A DNA stretch of 64,000 nt from Pseudomonadota bacterium (GCA_023403845.1 JAEYDL010000021.1:1-64000); one strand, 5' to 3'; numbered from the stretch's first letter, positions 55,845-64,000 are shown. The notes: generated by a model not told the origin, from the letters alone. A program made the numbers and translations.

Positions 55845-58800
55845 ATGAAAACATTCCGCGCCGACCTTCACGTCCATTCCCGTTTCTCCCGCGCCACCAG
55901 CGGCAGACTGAACGTCCGCAATCTGGCGGCCTGGAGCCTGATCAAGGGCCTGTCCATCATGTCCACAGGGGACTTCACCCATCCCGCATGGCGTGAGGAA
56001 TTGCGCCGCGACCTCGTGTTCGACGACAATACAGGTCTGTACCGCGTTCGGGAGCAGGTTCCCGTGGAGGAAGAAATTCCCGGCTTCGTTCGTCCCGCGG
56101 ACACGCCGGACCCGCTCTTCCTCATTGAGGCGGAAATCAGCTCCATCTACAAAAAGGACGGGGCGGTCCGTAAGGTTCACAATCTCGTGTACATGCCTAC
56201 GCTGGAAAGCGCCGACGCCTTGTCCGCCAAGCTCGCGGCCATCGGCAACATTACTTCCGACGGACGCCCCATTCTCGGTCTGGATTCGGAAAATCTGCTG
56301 GAGATGGTGCTGGAGACGGACGAACGCGGCGTGCTTATTCCCGCACATATCTGGACGCCGTGGTTCTCCCTGTTCGGTTCGAAGTCCGGTTTCGACACGC
56401 TGGAAGACTGCTTCGGTTCTCTTTCATCCCATATTTTCGCGCTGGAAACCGGCCTTTCCTCCGACCCGGGCATGAACCGCCTGTGGAGCGCACTCGACCG
56501 CTACGCCCTTGTCTCCAACTCCGACGCCCACTCGGGCGAGAATCTCGGTCGCGAAGCCAATCTGTTCAGCGGTCAGCCCAGTTACGACGGTCTGTTCGAG
56601 GCTCTGCGCCGTACCGCGCGCGGGGAAGCAGCCGCCACCGATGCCGACTGCGTGTTCCACGGGACCGTGGAGTTTTTCCCGGAAGAAGGAAAATACCATC
56701 TGGACGGTCATCGCGCCTGCAACGTGGTCCTTGAACCCGGCGAATCCATGAAGCTCGGCAATATTTGCCCCGTCTGCGGAAAAACGCTCACGGTAGGCGT
56801 TCTGCACAGAGTCATGGCGCTGGCGGACCGACAGACTCCGGTCATGCCCGCCAATGATCCGGGCTTCGTTTCACTGTTCCCGCTTCCGGAAATGCTCGGC
56901 GAGCTTCTTGGAGTCGGTCCCAAAAGCCGCAAGGTGCAGGCCAGGCAGGCCGAGCTTGTACGGCTGTTCGGGTCTGAACTGGATATTCTGCACAATGTTC
57001 CCGAATCTGATCTGCGCCAGCACTGGGACGCTCTGGGGGAAGCCGTCGCGCGCATGCGCCGCGGCGATGTGATCCGCGAAGGCGGTTACGACGGCGAATA
57101 CGGCGTAGTCCGCGTGTTTCCCGAAGAGGAACGGAAAGCCTTCGTTTCCGGACGCTATCGCAGCGCCAGCCTGTTTGCCGCAGGTTCAGGAAAAGAATCT
57201 TCCCTGCTCGACCTCACATCTCCCACGCCCCCAAAGGACGCGCCGGCCGTTCGCGTCCGGCGCAAAAAACAGGAGGAATCGTCCCTGCTTGCGGCCTTCG
57301 CCCATGCGGCGGAGCAGTCCTCGTTCTCGCACGCCGCGGGGGGAAAACTCTCCCCGGAAACAGTTTCCGGCTCCAGCTCCGCCGATCCGACATCCTTCCC
57401 CTATTCCGAAGCGCAGCTGCGGGCCATTGACGCAGGGCCACATCCCGTCCTCGTCCTCGCGGGACCCGGGGCGGGCAAAACCCGTACGCTGGTAGGCCGC
57501 ATTCAGCGGTTGCGGCATGAAGGCGTTCCGGCGGAAAGAATCCTCGCCGTTACCTTTACCCGGCGCGCGGCGGCTGAACTCAAGGAACGCCTGGAGCAGG
57601 CCCTGCCCGACGGAAAACTTCCCGACGCCGATACGCTCCATGCTCTGGCTCTTGCCCAGTGGTCCGGCGAACAGCCTGTTGTTCTGTCCGAGGAAGCCGC
57701 CCGCGGCTGTTTCACCAAGGCCAACCCTGACGCCGACAAGACCTTCCTGCGCCGGGCATGGGCCGCGCTGTCTCTGGCTCGTGAACGCCTGGAAGCGTGG
57801 ACCAGAGGACAGGCAGAAAACACGGAGCTTGCTCTCAGTCTGCAGCGTTACCGCGCCTACAAGACCGAACGCGGCCTTGCCGACTACACCGACCTGCTGG
57901 AGCACTGGCTGCGCCAGCTCGTCTCCGGGGAAGCCCGGCCTCTCTGGAGCGATGTGCTCGTCGATGAAATTCAGGACTTTTCACCATTGCAGATCGCGCT
58001 TGTTCATGCCCTTCTCCCCGCCGGACGGACATCCGGAGCCGCAGACGGCTCGGGCTTCTTCGGCATCGGCGACCCGGATCAGGCCATTTACGGATTCCGT
58101 GGCGCAACCCCGGATATCAGGGCGGCTCTGACCTCCTTCTGGCCGAATATGGAAACGGTGACTCTCTCCGCAAGCCATCGTTCCGCAGCCGGCATTCTGC
58201 TTTCCGCCTCCAGCCTTCTCGGCCCCCGGGCCGCCTGCGGCCAGCTCACGCCGACTCGCACGACAAATGCCTCCCTGCATCTGTTCAATGCCCCTGACGG
58301 CAAAAAGGAAGCGGCCTGGATCGCGGACCAGATCGCGAATCTGCTCGGCGGCACCTCGCACACGCTTGAGGATGCCCGGTCCCGTACAAGAAAGGCGGAA
58401 CTGGATACGCCGTGCAGCCCCGGTGAAATCGCCGTGCTTGTGCGCATGAAGGCCCTCATCCCTCCTCTACGTGCCGCGCTGGACAGACGAGGTATTCCCT
58501 GCTCCGTGCCCGAGGCGGCTCCCTTCTGGGAAGACCCGGCCACGGCGTTGCTGCTCGCGCTGGCCGGAGCGCATTTCGGCATTCCTCTTCCTTTTCCGGA
58601 AGCGCCGATGCCCCCTGTTCTGCCCGATTCCCTGACCGCCGCGCTGTGGGAAAAGGGGCCGTCAGCCCTGCTCAAGGGAGACCCTGTGCCGCCATTCGAC
58701 GCGCTCTTCCGTGAGTCTGCGGCTTTCATCGGACTGACTCGCGCCTATCGGGAACACAAGAACTGGCCGGATCTGCTTCAGTGGGTGCGTCTGCGGCAGG

Positions 58801-59192
58801 ATCTTGATCTTGTCCGCGAACAGGCGGAACAGGTTCAAATCATGACGCTGCACGCCTCCAAGGGCCTTGAATTCCGGGCCGTCTTTCTGCCTGCGCTGGA
58901 AGCGGGCCTCCTGCCCTTCTCCGGCATGGACGCACTGCTGCACACCGGCGCGGACTCCGATGAAAACAGATTGCCCGCAGCCGACCTCGCAGAGGAACGT
59001 CGCCTGCTCTATGTCGGCATCACTCGGGCGCAGGATGCCGTTTTCGCCAGTCATGCTGACCAGCGCCAGCTGTACGGGCATATGCTGCGTCTTTCCCCTT
59101 CCCCCTTTCTCGCCGACCTGCCCGACCTGTTCCAGCGCAGCAGACTCATCCGGCATACGCAGAAAATAGCAAAGCAAATCAGTTTGTTTTAG
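55845..59192 (+). CDS. EndoQ-type PHP endonuclease fused to UvrD/Rep-type helicase
   Basis: A 1115-residue fusion. Residues 1 to about 430 are EndoQ-like: DLHVHSRFSRATSG and SNSDAHSG hold PHP metal ligands, followed by EFFPEEGKYHLDGHRAC and a CPVCGKTLTVGVLHRV zinc motif (about 290-325). EndoQ cuts DNA 5' of deaminated bases. A linker (about 430-515) leads to a superfamily 1A helicase (about 518-1115). This has the Q-motif YSEAQLRAIDAG, Walker A GPGAGKT, Walker B VDEIQDF, GDPDQAIYGFRGA, LHASKGLEFRAVF and YVGITRAQDAVF. The fusion suggests coupled incision and unwinding in DNA repair. It follows the TrmN6-like gene by 9 bases. Confidence 0.88.
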   Translation: MKTFRADLHVHSRFSRATSGRLNVRNLAAWSLIKGLSIMSTGDFTHPAWREELRRDLVFDDNTGLYRVREQVPVEEEIPGFVRPADTPDPLFLIEAEISSIYKKDGAVRKVHNLVYMPTLESADALSAKLAAIGNITSDGRPILGLDSENLLEMVLETDERGVLIPAHIWTPWFSLFGSKSGFDTLEDCFGSLSSHIFALETGLSSDPGMNRLWSALDRYALVSNSDAHSGENLGREANLFSGQPSYDGLFEALRRTARGEAAATDADCVFHGTVEFFPEEGKYHLDGHRACNVVLEPGESMKLGNICPVCGKTLTVGVLHRVMALADRQTPVMPANDPGFVSLFPLPEMLGELLGVGPKSRKVQARQAELVRLFGSELDILHNVPESDLRQHWDALGEAVARMRRGDVIREGGYDGEYGVVRVFPEEERKAFVSGRYRSASLFAAGSGKESSLLDLTSPTPPKDAPAVRVRRKKQEESSLLAAFAHAAEQSSFSHAAGGKLSPETVSGSSSADPTSFPYSEAQLRAIDAGPHPVLVLAGPGAGKTRTLVGRIQRLRHEGVPAERILAVTFTRRAAAELKERLEQALPDGKLPDADTLHALALAQWSGEQPVVLSEEAARGCFTKANPDADKTFLRRAWAALSLARERLEAWTRGQAENTELALSLQRYRAYKTERGLADYTDLLEHWLRQLVSGEARPLWSDVLVDEIQDFSPLQIALVHALLPAGRTSGAADGSGFFGIGDPDQAIYGFRGATPDIRAALTSFWPNMETVTLSASHRSAAGILLSASSLLGPRAACGQLTPTRTTNASLHLFNAPDGKKEAAWIADQIANLLGGTSHTLEDARSRTRKAELDTPCSPGEIAVLVRMKALIPPLRAALDRRGIPCSVPEAAPFWEDPATALLLALAGAHFGIPLPFPEAPMPPVLPDSLTAALWEKGPSALLKGDPVPPFDALFRESAAFIGLTRAYREHKNWPDLLQWVRLRQDLDLVREQAEQVQIMTLHASKGLEFRAVFLPALEAGLLPFSGMDALLHTGADSDENRLPAADLAEERRLLYVGITRAQDAVFASHADQRQLYGHMLRLSPSPFLADLPDLFQRSRLIRHTQKIAKQISLF

Positions 59193-59220
59193 ACTTATTC
59201 CCCTTTTGCCTTCTTCGGAA

Positions 59221-59266
59221 CGGCTGCCGAATGCGATGTAAACAGCTATACCGCATCCGGCAGCCG
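59221..59266 (+). terminator. Long hairpin after the EndoQ-UvrD gene
   Basis: CGGCTGCCG-A-ATGCG pairs with CGCAT-C-CGGCAGCCG around an 18-base loop. It starts 28 bases past the stop. No T tract follows directly, so termination is uncertain. From 59193 to 59691 (499 bases) I see no gene. Confidence 0.45.
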
Positions 59267-59617
59267 ACTTTCTTCCGAAGCCCGGTTGAAATCGTCTTTC
59301 CCGCGCACGCAGGAAAGGAGGCTGCCCCGCATCCATACGGATCGCCATGTCTTCTCCAGAGAAACGTTCCGGTTCAGATGATTTCCACCCGCCAGACAAC
59401 TGTCTTGCGAAGGTAAGGGACAGGAATCGGCGGTGCGCCTGCGACGGCGTCCTTCCACGCCTCAGGCCTGAACACCTGTCATGGCATGGGAGGGTAAGGA
59501 AGGCTCTGCAATACGCAGAAAGGAATTCGTGACGGCGGCGCAACCAGCGTCCATCACTGAAATGTTCTTTTCCATCGTTGAAACGGATGCCCGTTCCACC
59601 CCTTGCCCACAACGACG

Positions 59618-59663
59618 ACAGCCGGCGGGCATGGAGCATAAAAGCACCATGTCCACCGGCTGT
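59618..59663 (-). terminator. Imperfect inverted repeat downstream of the stress-protein gene
   Basis: ACAGCCGG-CG-GGCATGG pairs with CCATGTCC-A-CCGGCTGT around a 12-base loop, 28 bases beyond the stop of the leftward universal stress protein gene. No T tract follows on the minus strand. It could be a transcript end-protecting stem. Confidence 0.4.
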
Positions 59664-59691
59664 CATGAAAACGGGAAACTGCGTTCCGGAA

Positions 59692-60141
59692 CTAGTCTTC
59701 GTCGATGGGGCGAATGGTCAGAACCGGGCAGGTGGCATTCTTGACGACCTTTTCAGCCACGGAACCGAACAGGATGAGGTCAATTCCCTTGCGGCCACGG
59801 GTGCCCATGACGATCAGATCAACCTGTTCACTCTCGGCAAGCGCAAGGATTTCCTCGGCGGCATAGCCCACCACGACAACGCCGCGGGCTTCCACGCCCT
59901 GAAAATTCTCGGATACGAAATCGGTCATGGAACGTTCCGCACCGGAAACGATTTCACCTACGAAGTTGTCGATGGTGTTCGGCGGCACATGGAAGCCGGT
60001 ATACTGGGTCAAGGTAGGAGCGGCATAGACGGCCACAATGCTGGCGCCAGACATCTTGGCCAGCATAGTCGCATATTCCGCCACCTGCTGGCTCTGGTCC
60101 GACAGGTCCAGCGCGCACAGAATCTTCTTCAAGTTAGGCAT
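59692..60141 (-). CDS. Universal stress protein
   Basis: A 149-residue UspA-family protein. It starts LKKILCALDLSDQSQQVAEYA, and the C-terminal ATP-binding loop is GTRGRKGIDLILFGSVAEKVVKNATCPVLTIRP, which fits the GxxGxxxxxxGS pattern of ATP-binding Usp proteins. GAGGGG precedes ATG 60141. It is a single gene with a long upstream region to its right. Usp proteins rise under stress; the specific role here is unknown. Confidence 0.92.
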   Translation of the reverse strand: MPNLKKILCALDLSDQSQQVAEYATMLAKMSGASIVAVYAAPTLTQYTGFHVPPNTIDNFVGEIVSGAERSMTDFVSENFQGVEARGVVVVGYAAEEILALAESEQVDLIVMGTRGRKGIDLILFGSVAEKVVKNATCPVLTIRPIDED

Positions 60142-60800
60142 GGTCCCCTCCTCTGTAGAGAGAGCTTGTTGTTGCGGAGCAAGACTCCAATCCATCGAAG
60201 CCTTCTCTGTTGTTTTCAACATAAGCATTTTTACTTCAGGGCACAAGAGCAGACGTGATTTTTTTCTCGACCGTTTTGTCTTCTCCCGGTCCACTTCATC
60301 CCTGTCGCCCGTTTTCATTCATGATAGTACAAATCTCAGACCGCAGAAGAAATCGTGTTCGGAAATTTCTCATTCTGTTCACCTTTCACATCTCAGTCCG
60401 TTCCACCTCCGCTTCTCTCCTCCTGCTTATTCAAGACAACAGGACCATTCTGTCAGTTTTCGGATTTTCATAGAGAAAACAAGCAGAATAACATGTCGTC
60501 CTGCAACGCGGCGATCCCGTTTCATGCCGCATGCAAGCCCCCTGCCAACAGCACAACGTTTCCACCGCGGATTTGCCCCCTTTTCCCTCCCGGTTCATCT
60601 TCTTCCCTTCCGCATCCGACAGCCATTATTTCCGGACCGTTTCCCGGCGATCTCTCCGATTCGGCTTGTTGCATAAAAGAACAAAACTCTCTTCGTCGAG
60701 ACAACCTGTCCCGTTGCACATCATGCGTTCCCGCCGCGATTCGGAATGGTCCGACGCCGGTTCACCCGGTGATGACATTTTTGCATAAACAAATTTTTTC
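60142..60800. other. Long intergenic region, no gene seen
   Basis: About 660 bases rich in C and T on the plus strand. Open frames here have no ribosome site or family pattern. It carries the promoter of the stress-protein gene and ends at the aromatic operon promoter. Confidence 0.4.
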
Positions 60801-60830
60801 TTGACAGGATCTGGAACACAAGACTAGTTT
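60801..60830 (+). promoter_or_regulatory. Promoter of the aromatic operon leader
   Basis: A perfect -35 TTGACA (60801-60806) is followed by a weak -10 around 60823-60830 (ACTAGTTT). The palindrome ACTAGT (60823-60828) there equals the core of the E. coli TrpR operator. Repression by a TrpR-like protein is a possibility only. Confidence 0.5.
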
Positions 60831-60855
60831 TAAAAAAACACCATTGAAGGACAGC

Positions 60856-60957
60856 ATGAGCATTTTTACCGCCACCTGGTTTACCAATTTTGAAAGCAGC
60901 CAGTTTTTTGGCTTCTTTTACTTTGGTCGCGCCTGCGGTAGCGAAATGCTTGGTTAG
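60856..60957 (+). CDS. Phe-rich leader peptide of the aromatic amino acid operon
   Basis: A 33-codon ORF, too short for routine calling, with AAGGA before the ATG. It encodes eight Phe, one Trp (residue 8) and one Tyr. Six of residues 17-23 are aromatic (QFFGFFYFG, five Phe and one Tyr; 60904-60924). Codons are TTT and TTC. A G/C-rich terminator follows 27 bases after the stop. This is the layout of pheA- and trp-type attenuators, where ribosome stalling at scarce aminoacyl-tRNA prevents terminator formation. The operon it precedes makes aromatic amino acids, which supports the reading. Phe is probably the main signal. Confidence 0.82.
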   Translation: MSIFTATWFTNFESSQFFGFFYFGRACGSEMLG

Positions 60958-60983
60958 CTGTTCAACATTCACACAAGCATTCG

Positions 60984-61016
60984 AGGCCGCGGGTTTTATC
61001 CGCGGCCTTCTTGTTT
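60984..61016 (+). terminator. Attenuator terminator of the aromatic operon
   Basis: AGGCCGCGG (60984-60992) pairs with CCGCGGCCT (61000-61008) around GTTTTAT, followed by TCTTGTTT. An upstream segment, CGCGCCT (60928-60934), can pair with AGGCCGCG (60984-60991) with one bulged C, forming an antiterminator. That segment lies just past the Phe cluster. Confidence 0.8.
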
Positions 61017-61073
61017 GGTCGCGGAAGGTGCTTCCCGCAGGGTCTCGTGCCCAAACTCCAAGAGGTCTACGTC

Positions 61074-61871
61074 ATGAGTCTCGGCAAACAGGTTCGTATT
61101 CAGCGCATCTTCAATCGTGAAACCGGCCGCGCCATCATCACCCCCATGGATCACGGGGTAACCGTCGGCCCCATCCCCGGCATCGTGGACATGCATGATG
61201 CGGTCACCGACCTCGCCAACGGCGGTGTGGACGCCGTGCTCATGCACAAGGGCATCTGCCGCTGCTGCCATCGTTCCACCGGCAAGGATGTAGGACTCAT
61301 CGTGCATCTCTCCGCTTCTACCTCTCTTTCCTCCTACTCCAACCGCAAGGCGCTGGTCGGGACGGTCGAAGAGGCCATCCGCCTCGGCGCCGACGGCGTT
61401 TCCGTCCACGTTAATCTGGGGGACGACAATGAAAGCGAGATGCTGGCCGATCTGGGCCGTGTAGCCCGTTCCGCCGACGACTGGGGCATGCCTCTTCTCG
61501 CCATGCTGTACGCTCGCGGTCCCCGCATCGCCGATGAATACGATCCCAGAGTGGTCGCCCACTGCGCCCGGGTAGGGGTGGAACTCGGCGCAGACATCGT
61601 GAAGGTTCCCTACACCGGCGACATGGAAAGCTTCGCGGACGTAACCGCCGCAAGCTGCGTCCCCGTGGTCATCGCCGGAGGCCCCAAAACCGAAACAACC
61701 CGCCAGTTCCTTCAGATGGTCGACGACTCTCTGAAAGCCGGAGGCGCCGGTCTGTCCGTAGGACGCAACGTGTTCCAGCATCCCCGCCGCGTCGAGCTTG
61801 TCCGCGCCCTGCGCGCTCTGGTGCATGAAGGCCGCTCCGTGGACGAGGTGCTCGCCATCGTGGGCGAATGA
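61074..61871 (+). CDS. 2-amino-3,7-dideoxy-D-threo-hept-6-ulosonate synthase (ADTH synthase)
   Basis: A 265-residue class I aldolase-type enzyme of the archaeal aromatic entry route. ITPMDHGVTVGPIPGIVD is the family start, VDAVLMHKG follows, and the catalytic Lys lies in GADIVKVPYTGDME. It condenses L-aspartate semialdehyde with a ketose-phosphate-derived fragment, replacing DAHP synthase and avoiding erythrose 4-phosphate. A related fold is LsrF and fructose-bisphosphate aldolase, but its neighbour (DHQS II) settles the role. GAGG lies 9 bases before ATG 61074. It is the first structural gene after the attenuator. Confidence 0.9.
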   Translation: MSLGKQVRIQRIFNRETGRAIITPMDHGVTVGPIPGIVDMHDAVTDLANGGVDAVLMHKGICRCCHRSTGKDVGLIVHLSASTSLSSYSNRKALVGTVEEAIRLGADGVSVHVNLGDDNESEMLADLGRVARSADDWGMPLLAMLYARGPRIADEYDPRVVAHCARVGVELGADIVKVPYTGDMESFADVTAASCVPVVIAGGPKTETTRQFLQMVDDSLKAGGAGLSVGRNVFQHPRRVELVRALRALVHEGRSVDEVLAIVGE

Positions 61872-61897
61872 ATTCCGCACCATAAGGATTACACGTC

Positions 61898-62878
61898 ATG
61901 CCCAAGATCTATTTCAAAAGCGTCCCCTTCAGTAAGGAAGCCGTGACGCTGGCCCTTGAATCCGGCGTGGACGGCATCATCACCGATGCCGCCCATATGG
62001 AAGGCGTACGCAAACTGGCCCTGTGCGACGTTTTTTCCGCAGACGAACTTCCCTCGGCGGAACTCTCTTCCAAGGCCGATGAGGAAAACCTGGCCCGCCG
62101 CATCGCCGCCGGAGAAACCATTGCCCTCCGGCGCGGCTGGGAAATCATCCCCGTGGAAAACCTGCTGGCCCAGCCGGCCGTGGCCCCACGGCTGGGCCTC
62201 GAAACAGCCTCGCTGTCCGAAGCGCGGCTTGCGGCGGGCATCCTTGAATGCGGCGTTCAGTTGATCGTGGTGCTCCCTGAAGGCATGGGGGAACTGAAGC
62301 GCATCATAAGCGAACTGAAGCTGTCGCAGGGCAGCCTCGACCTTGAAGTCGCCCGCATCACCGAAGTTCGCAATGCAGGGCTTGGGCACAGGGTCTGCGT
62401 CGATACGCTCTCCCTGCTGAAACGTGGACAGGGCATGCTGATCGGCAACTCCAGCGCATTCACCTTTCTGGTACATGCCGAAACCGAGCATAACGAGTAC
62501 GTGGCGGCACGCCCCTTCCGTATCAACGCGGGCGGAGTACATGCCTATGCCATCCAGCCTGGAGACAGGACCTGCTATGTGGGAGAACTGACCTCCGGCG
62601 ATGAAGTGCTTGTCGTCGCGGCGGACGGGTCCACATCTCTCGCGACCGTGGGACGCATCAAGACGGAAGTCCGCCCCATGCTCATGATCCGGGCTGAAAC
62701 AGAAGGACGCGCCGGTGCCGTCTTCCTTCAGAATGCCGAAACCATTCGCCTGACCCGTCCGGACGGCACACCCGTAAGCGTAGTGGAGCTGCGCCCCGGA
62801 GACGAGGTTCTCTGCCGGACGGATGAGGCAGGACGCCATTTCGGCATGCGTGTTCAAGAAAACATACACGAGGCATAA
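61898..62878 (+). CDS. 3-dehydroquinate synthase II (archaeal-type)
   Basis: A 326-residue protein of the AroB'/DHQS II family. It converts the ADTH product to 3-dehydroquinate with NAD. Family segments include VDGIITDAAH near the N terminus, LSLLKRGQGMLIGNSSAFTFLVHAE, PFRINAGGVHAYAIQPG, and YVGELTSGDEVLVV. AAGGA lies before the ATG. It is 26 bases after ADTH synthase and 4 bases before pheA, a single operon. Confidence 0.93.
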   Translation: MPKIYFKSVPFSKEAVTLALESGVDGIITDAAHMEGVRKLALCDVFSADELPSAELSSKADEENLARRIAAGETIALRRGWEIIPVENLLAQPAVAPRLGLETASLSEARLAAGILECGVQLIVVLPEGMGELKRIISELKLSQGSLDLEVARITEVRNAGLGHRVCVDTLSLLKRGQGMLIGNSSAFTFLVHAETEHNEYVAARPFRINAGGVHAYAIQPGDRTCYVGELTSGDEVLVVAADGSTSLATVGRIKTEVRPMLMIRAETEGRAGAVFLQNAETIRLTRPDGTPVSVVELRPGDEVLCRTDEAGRHFGMRVQENIHEA

Positions 62879-62882
62879 CCTC

Positions 62883-64000
62883 ATGTCCGACGCCAACCAG
62901 TCGAAGACGCCCTGTCAGAACCGCCCGGTCATGGCGGGCGATGAGTCCGGGCTTGTCGCGCTGCGTCGCCAGATCGACGCCGTGGACGAAGAACTGCTGA
63001 AACTGCTCAATCACCGCGCGAAGCTCAGTCTCGAGGTGGGCAAGCTCAAGGCGGGAACGGGTGGTCCTATTTTTCGGCCGCAACGCGAACAGGAAATTGT
63101 GAACGCGCTGGCCGGAAAGAACCCCGGGCCCCTCCCCAATGTTCATCTGCACGCCATCTGGAGGGAAATTTTCGCATCCTCACGCAGTCTTCAGCAACCG
63201 TTGCGGGTCGCCTATCTGGGGCCGGAAGGCACACACAGCCATTTTGCCGCAGTCGGCTTTCTCGGTCAGCTCATGGAGTACCGGCCCTGCGCGAATTTTC
63301 GCGAAATTTTCGCCTCCGTGCAGGATGGCCGCTGCGCGCTCGGCGTCGTGCCTCTGGAAAACTCCCTGCACGGTTCGGTCGTACAGAATTTCGACCTGTT
63401 CACCGAGTTCGACGTGCATATTCAGGCTGAATTCGTCAACCGTATCCAGCATTGTCTATTGTCCTCGGAACCCTCCGTAGAAACGATCAAAACGATCTAT
63501 TCCCATCCTCAGGCGCTGGCCCAGTGCCAGAACTGGCTGCGCAGACATGCCCCCCACGCCGTGCTGGTATCCGTCGAATCTACGGCGGCCGCAGCCCGCA
63601 GATGTCTCCAGGAACCGCATACGGCGGCCATAGGACACCACAGCCTGTCCTCCCTGCTTTCCCTGCCCGTGCTTGCCGCCAGTCTTGAAGATGAAGCGGA
63701 TAATCAGACCCGCTTTGTGGTCATCGCACCGCAGCCTGCGGAAAACCCCGAGGCGGACAGAACCTCGGTTCTGTTCACTCTCCCGGACAGGCCGGGCGCT
63801 CTGGCCCGCGTGCTTGATCTGTTCGCCCGTTCCGGGATCAATTTGCGCAAGCTGGAGTCGCGCCCCCTGCGCGCCGAGCCATGGAAATACGCCTTCTTCG
63901 CCGACCTTGAATGCAGCCTCTGCAAACCGGACTACGCTCCCATCATGCGGGAACTGTGGGATGTATGCGCCAGCATCCGCCTGCTTGGCTGCTACACGGC
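62883..64000 (+). CDS. pheA: Bifunctional chorismate mutase/prephenate dehydratase, 3' end outside window
   Basis: At least 372 residues, incomplete at the right edge. An AroQ-type chorismate mutase domain comes first (about 22-100, LRRQIDAVDEELLKLLNHRAKLS). The prephenate dehydratase domain (about 112-285) follows, starting with VAYLGPEGTHSHFAA and ending with the catalytic TRF motif in DNQTRFVVI. The ACT domain contains LPDRPGALARVLDLFA and LRKLESRPLRAEPW, the ESRP motif that binds Phe for feedback inhibition. It turns chorismate to phenylpyruvate. GAGG lies 10 bases before ATG 62883. Confidence 0.96.
   Translation, partial: MSDANQSKTPCQNRPVMAGDESGLVALRRQIDAVDEELLKLLNHRAKLSLEVGKLKAGTGGPIFRPQREQEIVNALAGKNPGPLPNVHLHAIWREIFASSRSLQQPLRVAYLGPEGTHSHFAAVGFLGQLMEYRPCANFREIFASVQDGRCALGVVPLENSLHGSVVQNFDLFTEFDVHIQAEFVNRIQHCLLSSEPSVETIKTIYSHPQALAQCQNWLRRHAPHAVLVSVESTAAAARRCLQEPHTAAIGHHSLSSLLSLPVLAASLEDEADNQTRFVVIAPQPAENPEADRTSVLFTLPDRPGALARVLDLFARSGINLRKLESRPLRAEPWKYAFFADLECSLCKPDYAPIMRELWDVCASIRLLGCYT

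Noticed and set aside
59618..59663. Intrinsic terminator for the universal stress protein gene
   Set aside because: The stem is good but no T run follows on the minus strand, so it is listed as an inverted repeat with low confidence rather than a proven terminator.
1..64000. CRISPR arrays, insertion sequences, prophage or defence islands
   Set aside because: No regularly spaced direct repeats, transposase or integrase genes, or phage structural genes were seen anywhere; the gene content is chromosomal and housekeeping-like.

Overview
The window is about 64 kb of GC-rich, densely coded bacterial chromosome. The gene content points to a sulfate-reducing deltaproteobacterium of the Desulfovibrionaceae. 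The pointers are a PxxKW cysteine-rich protein, a bacterioferritin very close to the Desulfovibrio type, the minus-strand run ispE, tRNA-Gln, prs, rplY, pth, an archaeal-type aromatic entry (ADTH synthase plus dehydroquinate synthase II) leading into pheA, and several small proteins that look lineage-specific. Species cannot be named from the sequence alone. I saw no insertion sequence, prophage, CRISPR array or rRNA gene; the only tRNA gene I found is tRNA-Gln.

Layout. 1-9.4 kb: a partial YgjP-like metallopeptidase, a ClC channel or antiporter, a DsrE-like protein, the yhdT-panF pantothenate symporter pair, a NifA-like sigma-54 activator, a SAM methyltransferase, bacterioferritin and an AGCS sodium:amino acid symporter. 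9.6-21 kb: a lipidated TamA (TamL-like) coupled to TamB, a glycosyltransferase, several conserved unknowns, a TfoX N-terminal domain protein and an NlpC/P60 lipoprotein. 21-31 kb: mnmG, two unrelated small proteins that share one C-terminal tail, an M20 peptidase, a YcaO protein, and the ispE/prs/rplY/pth housekeeping group. 31-36 kb: livJHMGF branched-chain amino acid transporter behind a candidate sigma-54 promoter. 36.8-45.4 kb: a complete kdp high-affinity potassium system (small ORF, kdpF, A, B, C, D, E) with a candidate KdpE box. 45.5-51.4 kb: a minus-strand operon of acyl-CoA ligase, shikimate kinase and an amino acid ABC transporter lacking its ATPase, followed by a DUF457 membrane protein. 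51.8-59.2 kb: hypF, a small secreted repeat protein that I interpret as a 7(1) septoil-knot protein, a Dabb protein, a TrmN6-like methyltransferase, and a large fusion of an EndoQ-type PHP nuclease with a UvrD helicase. 59.7-64 kb: a universal stress protein, then a Phe-rich leader peptide and attenuator ahead of an aromatic biosynthesis operon (ADTH synthase, DHQS II, pheA) that runs off the window.

Most notable. The aromatic-operon leader peptide with a terminator and a possible antiterminator is the clearest item that ORF calling would miss. The EndoQ-UvrD fusion, the knotted-repeat protein, the shared KVNPLKASKR tail on two small proteins, the lipidated TamA and the orphan YcaO protein with a long unassigned N-terminal region are the most interesting proteins. 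All functions are inferred from sequence reading alone; no database search was run.
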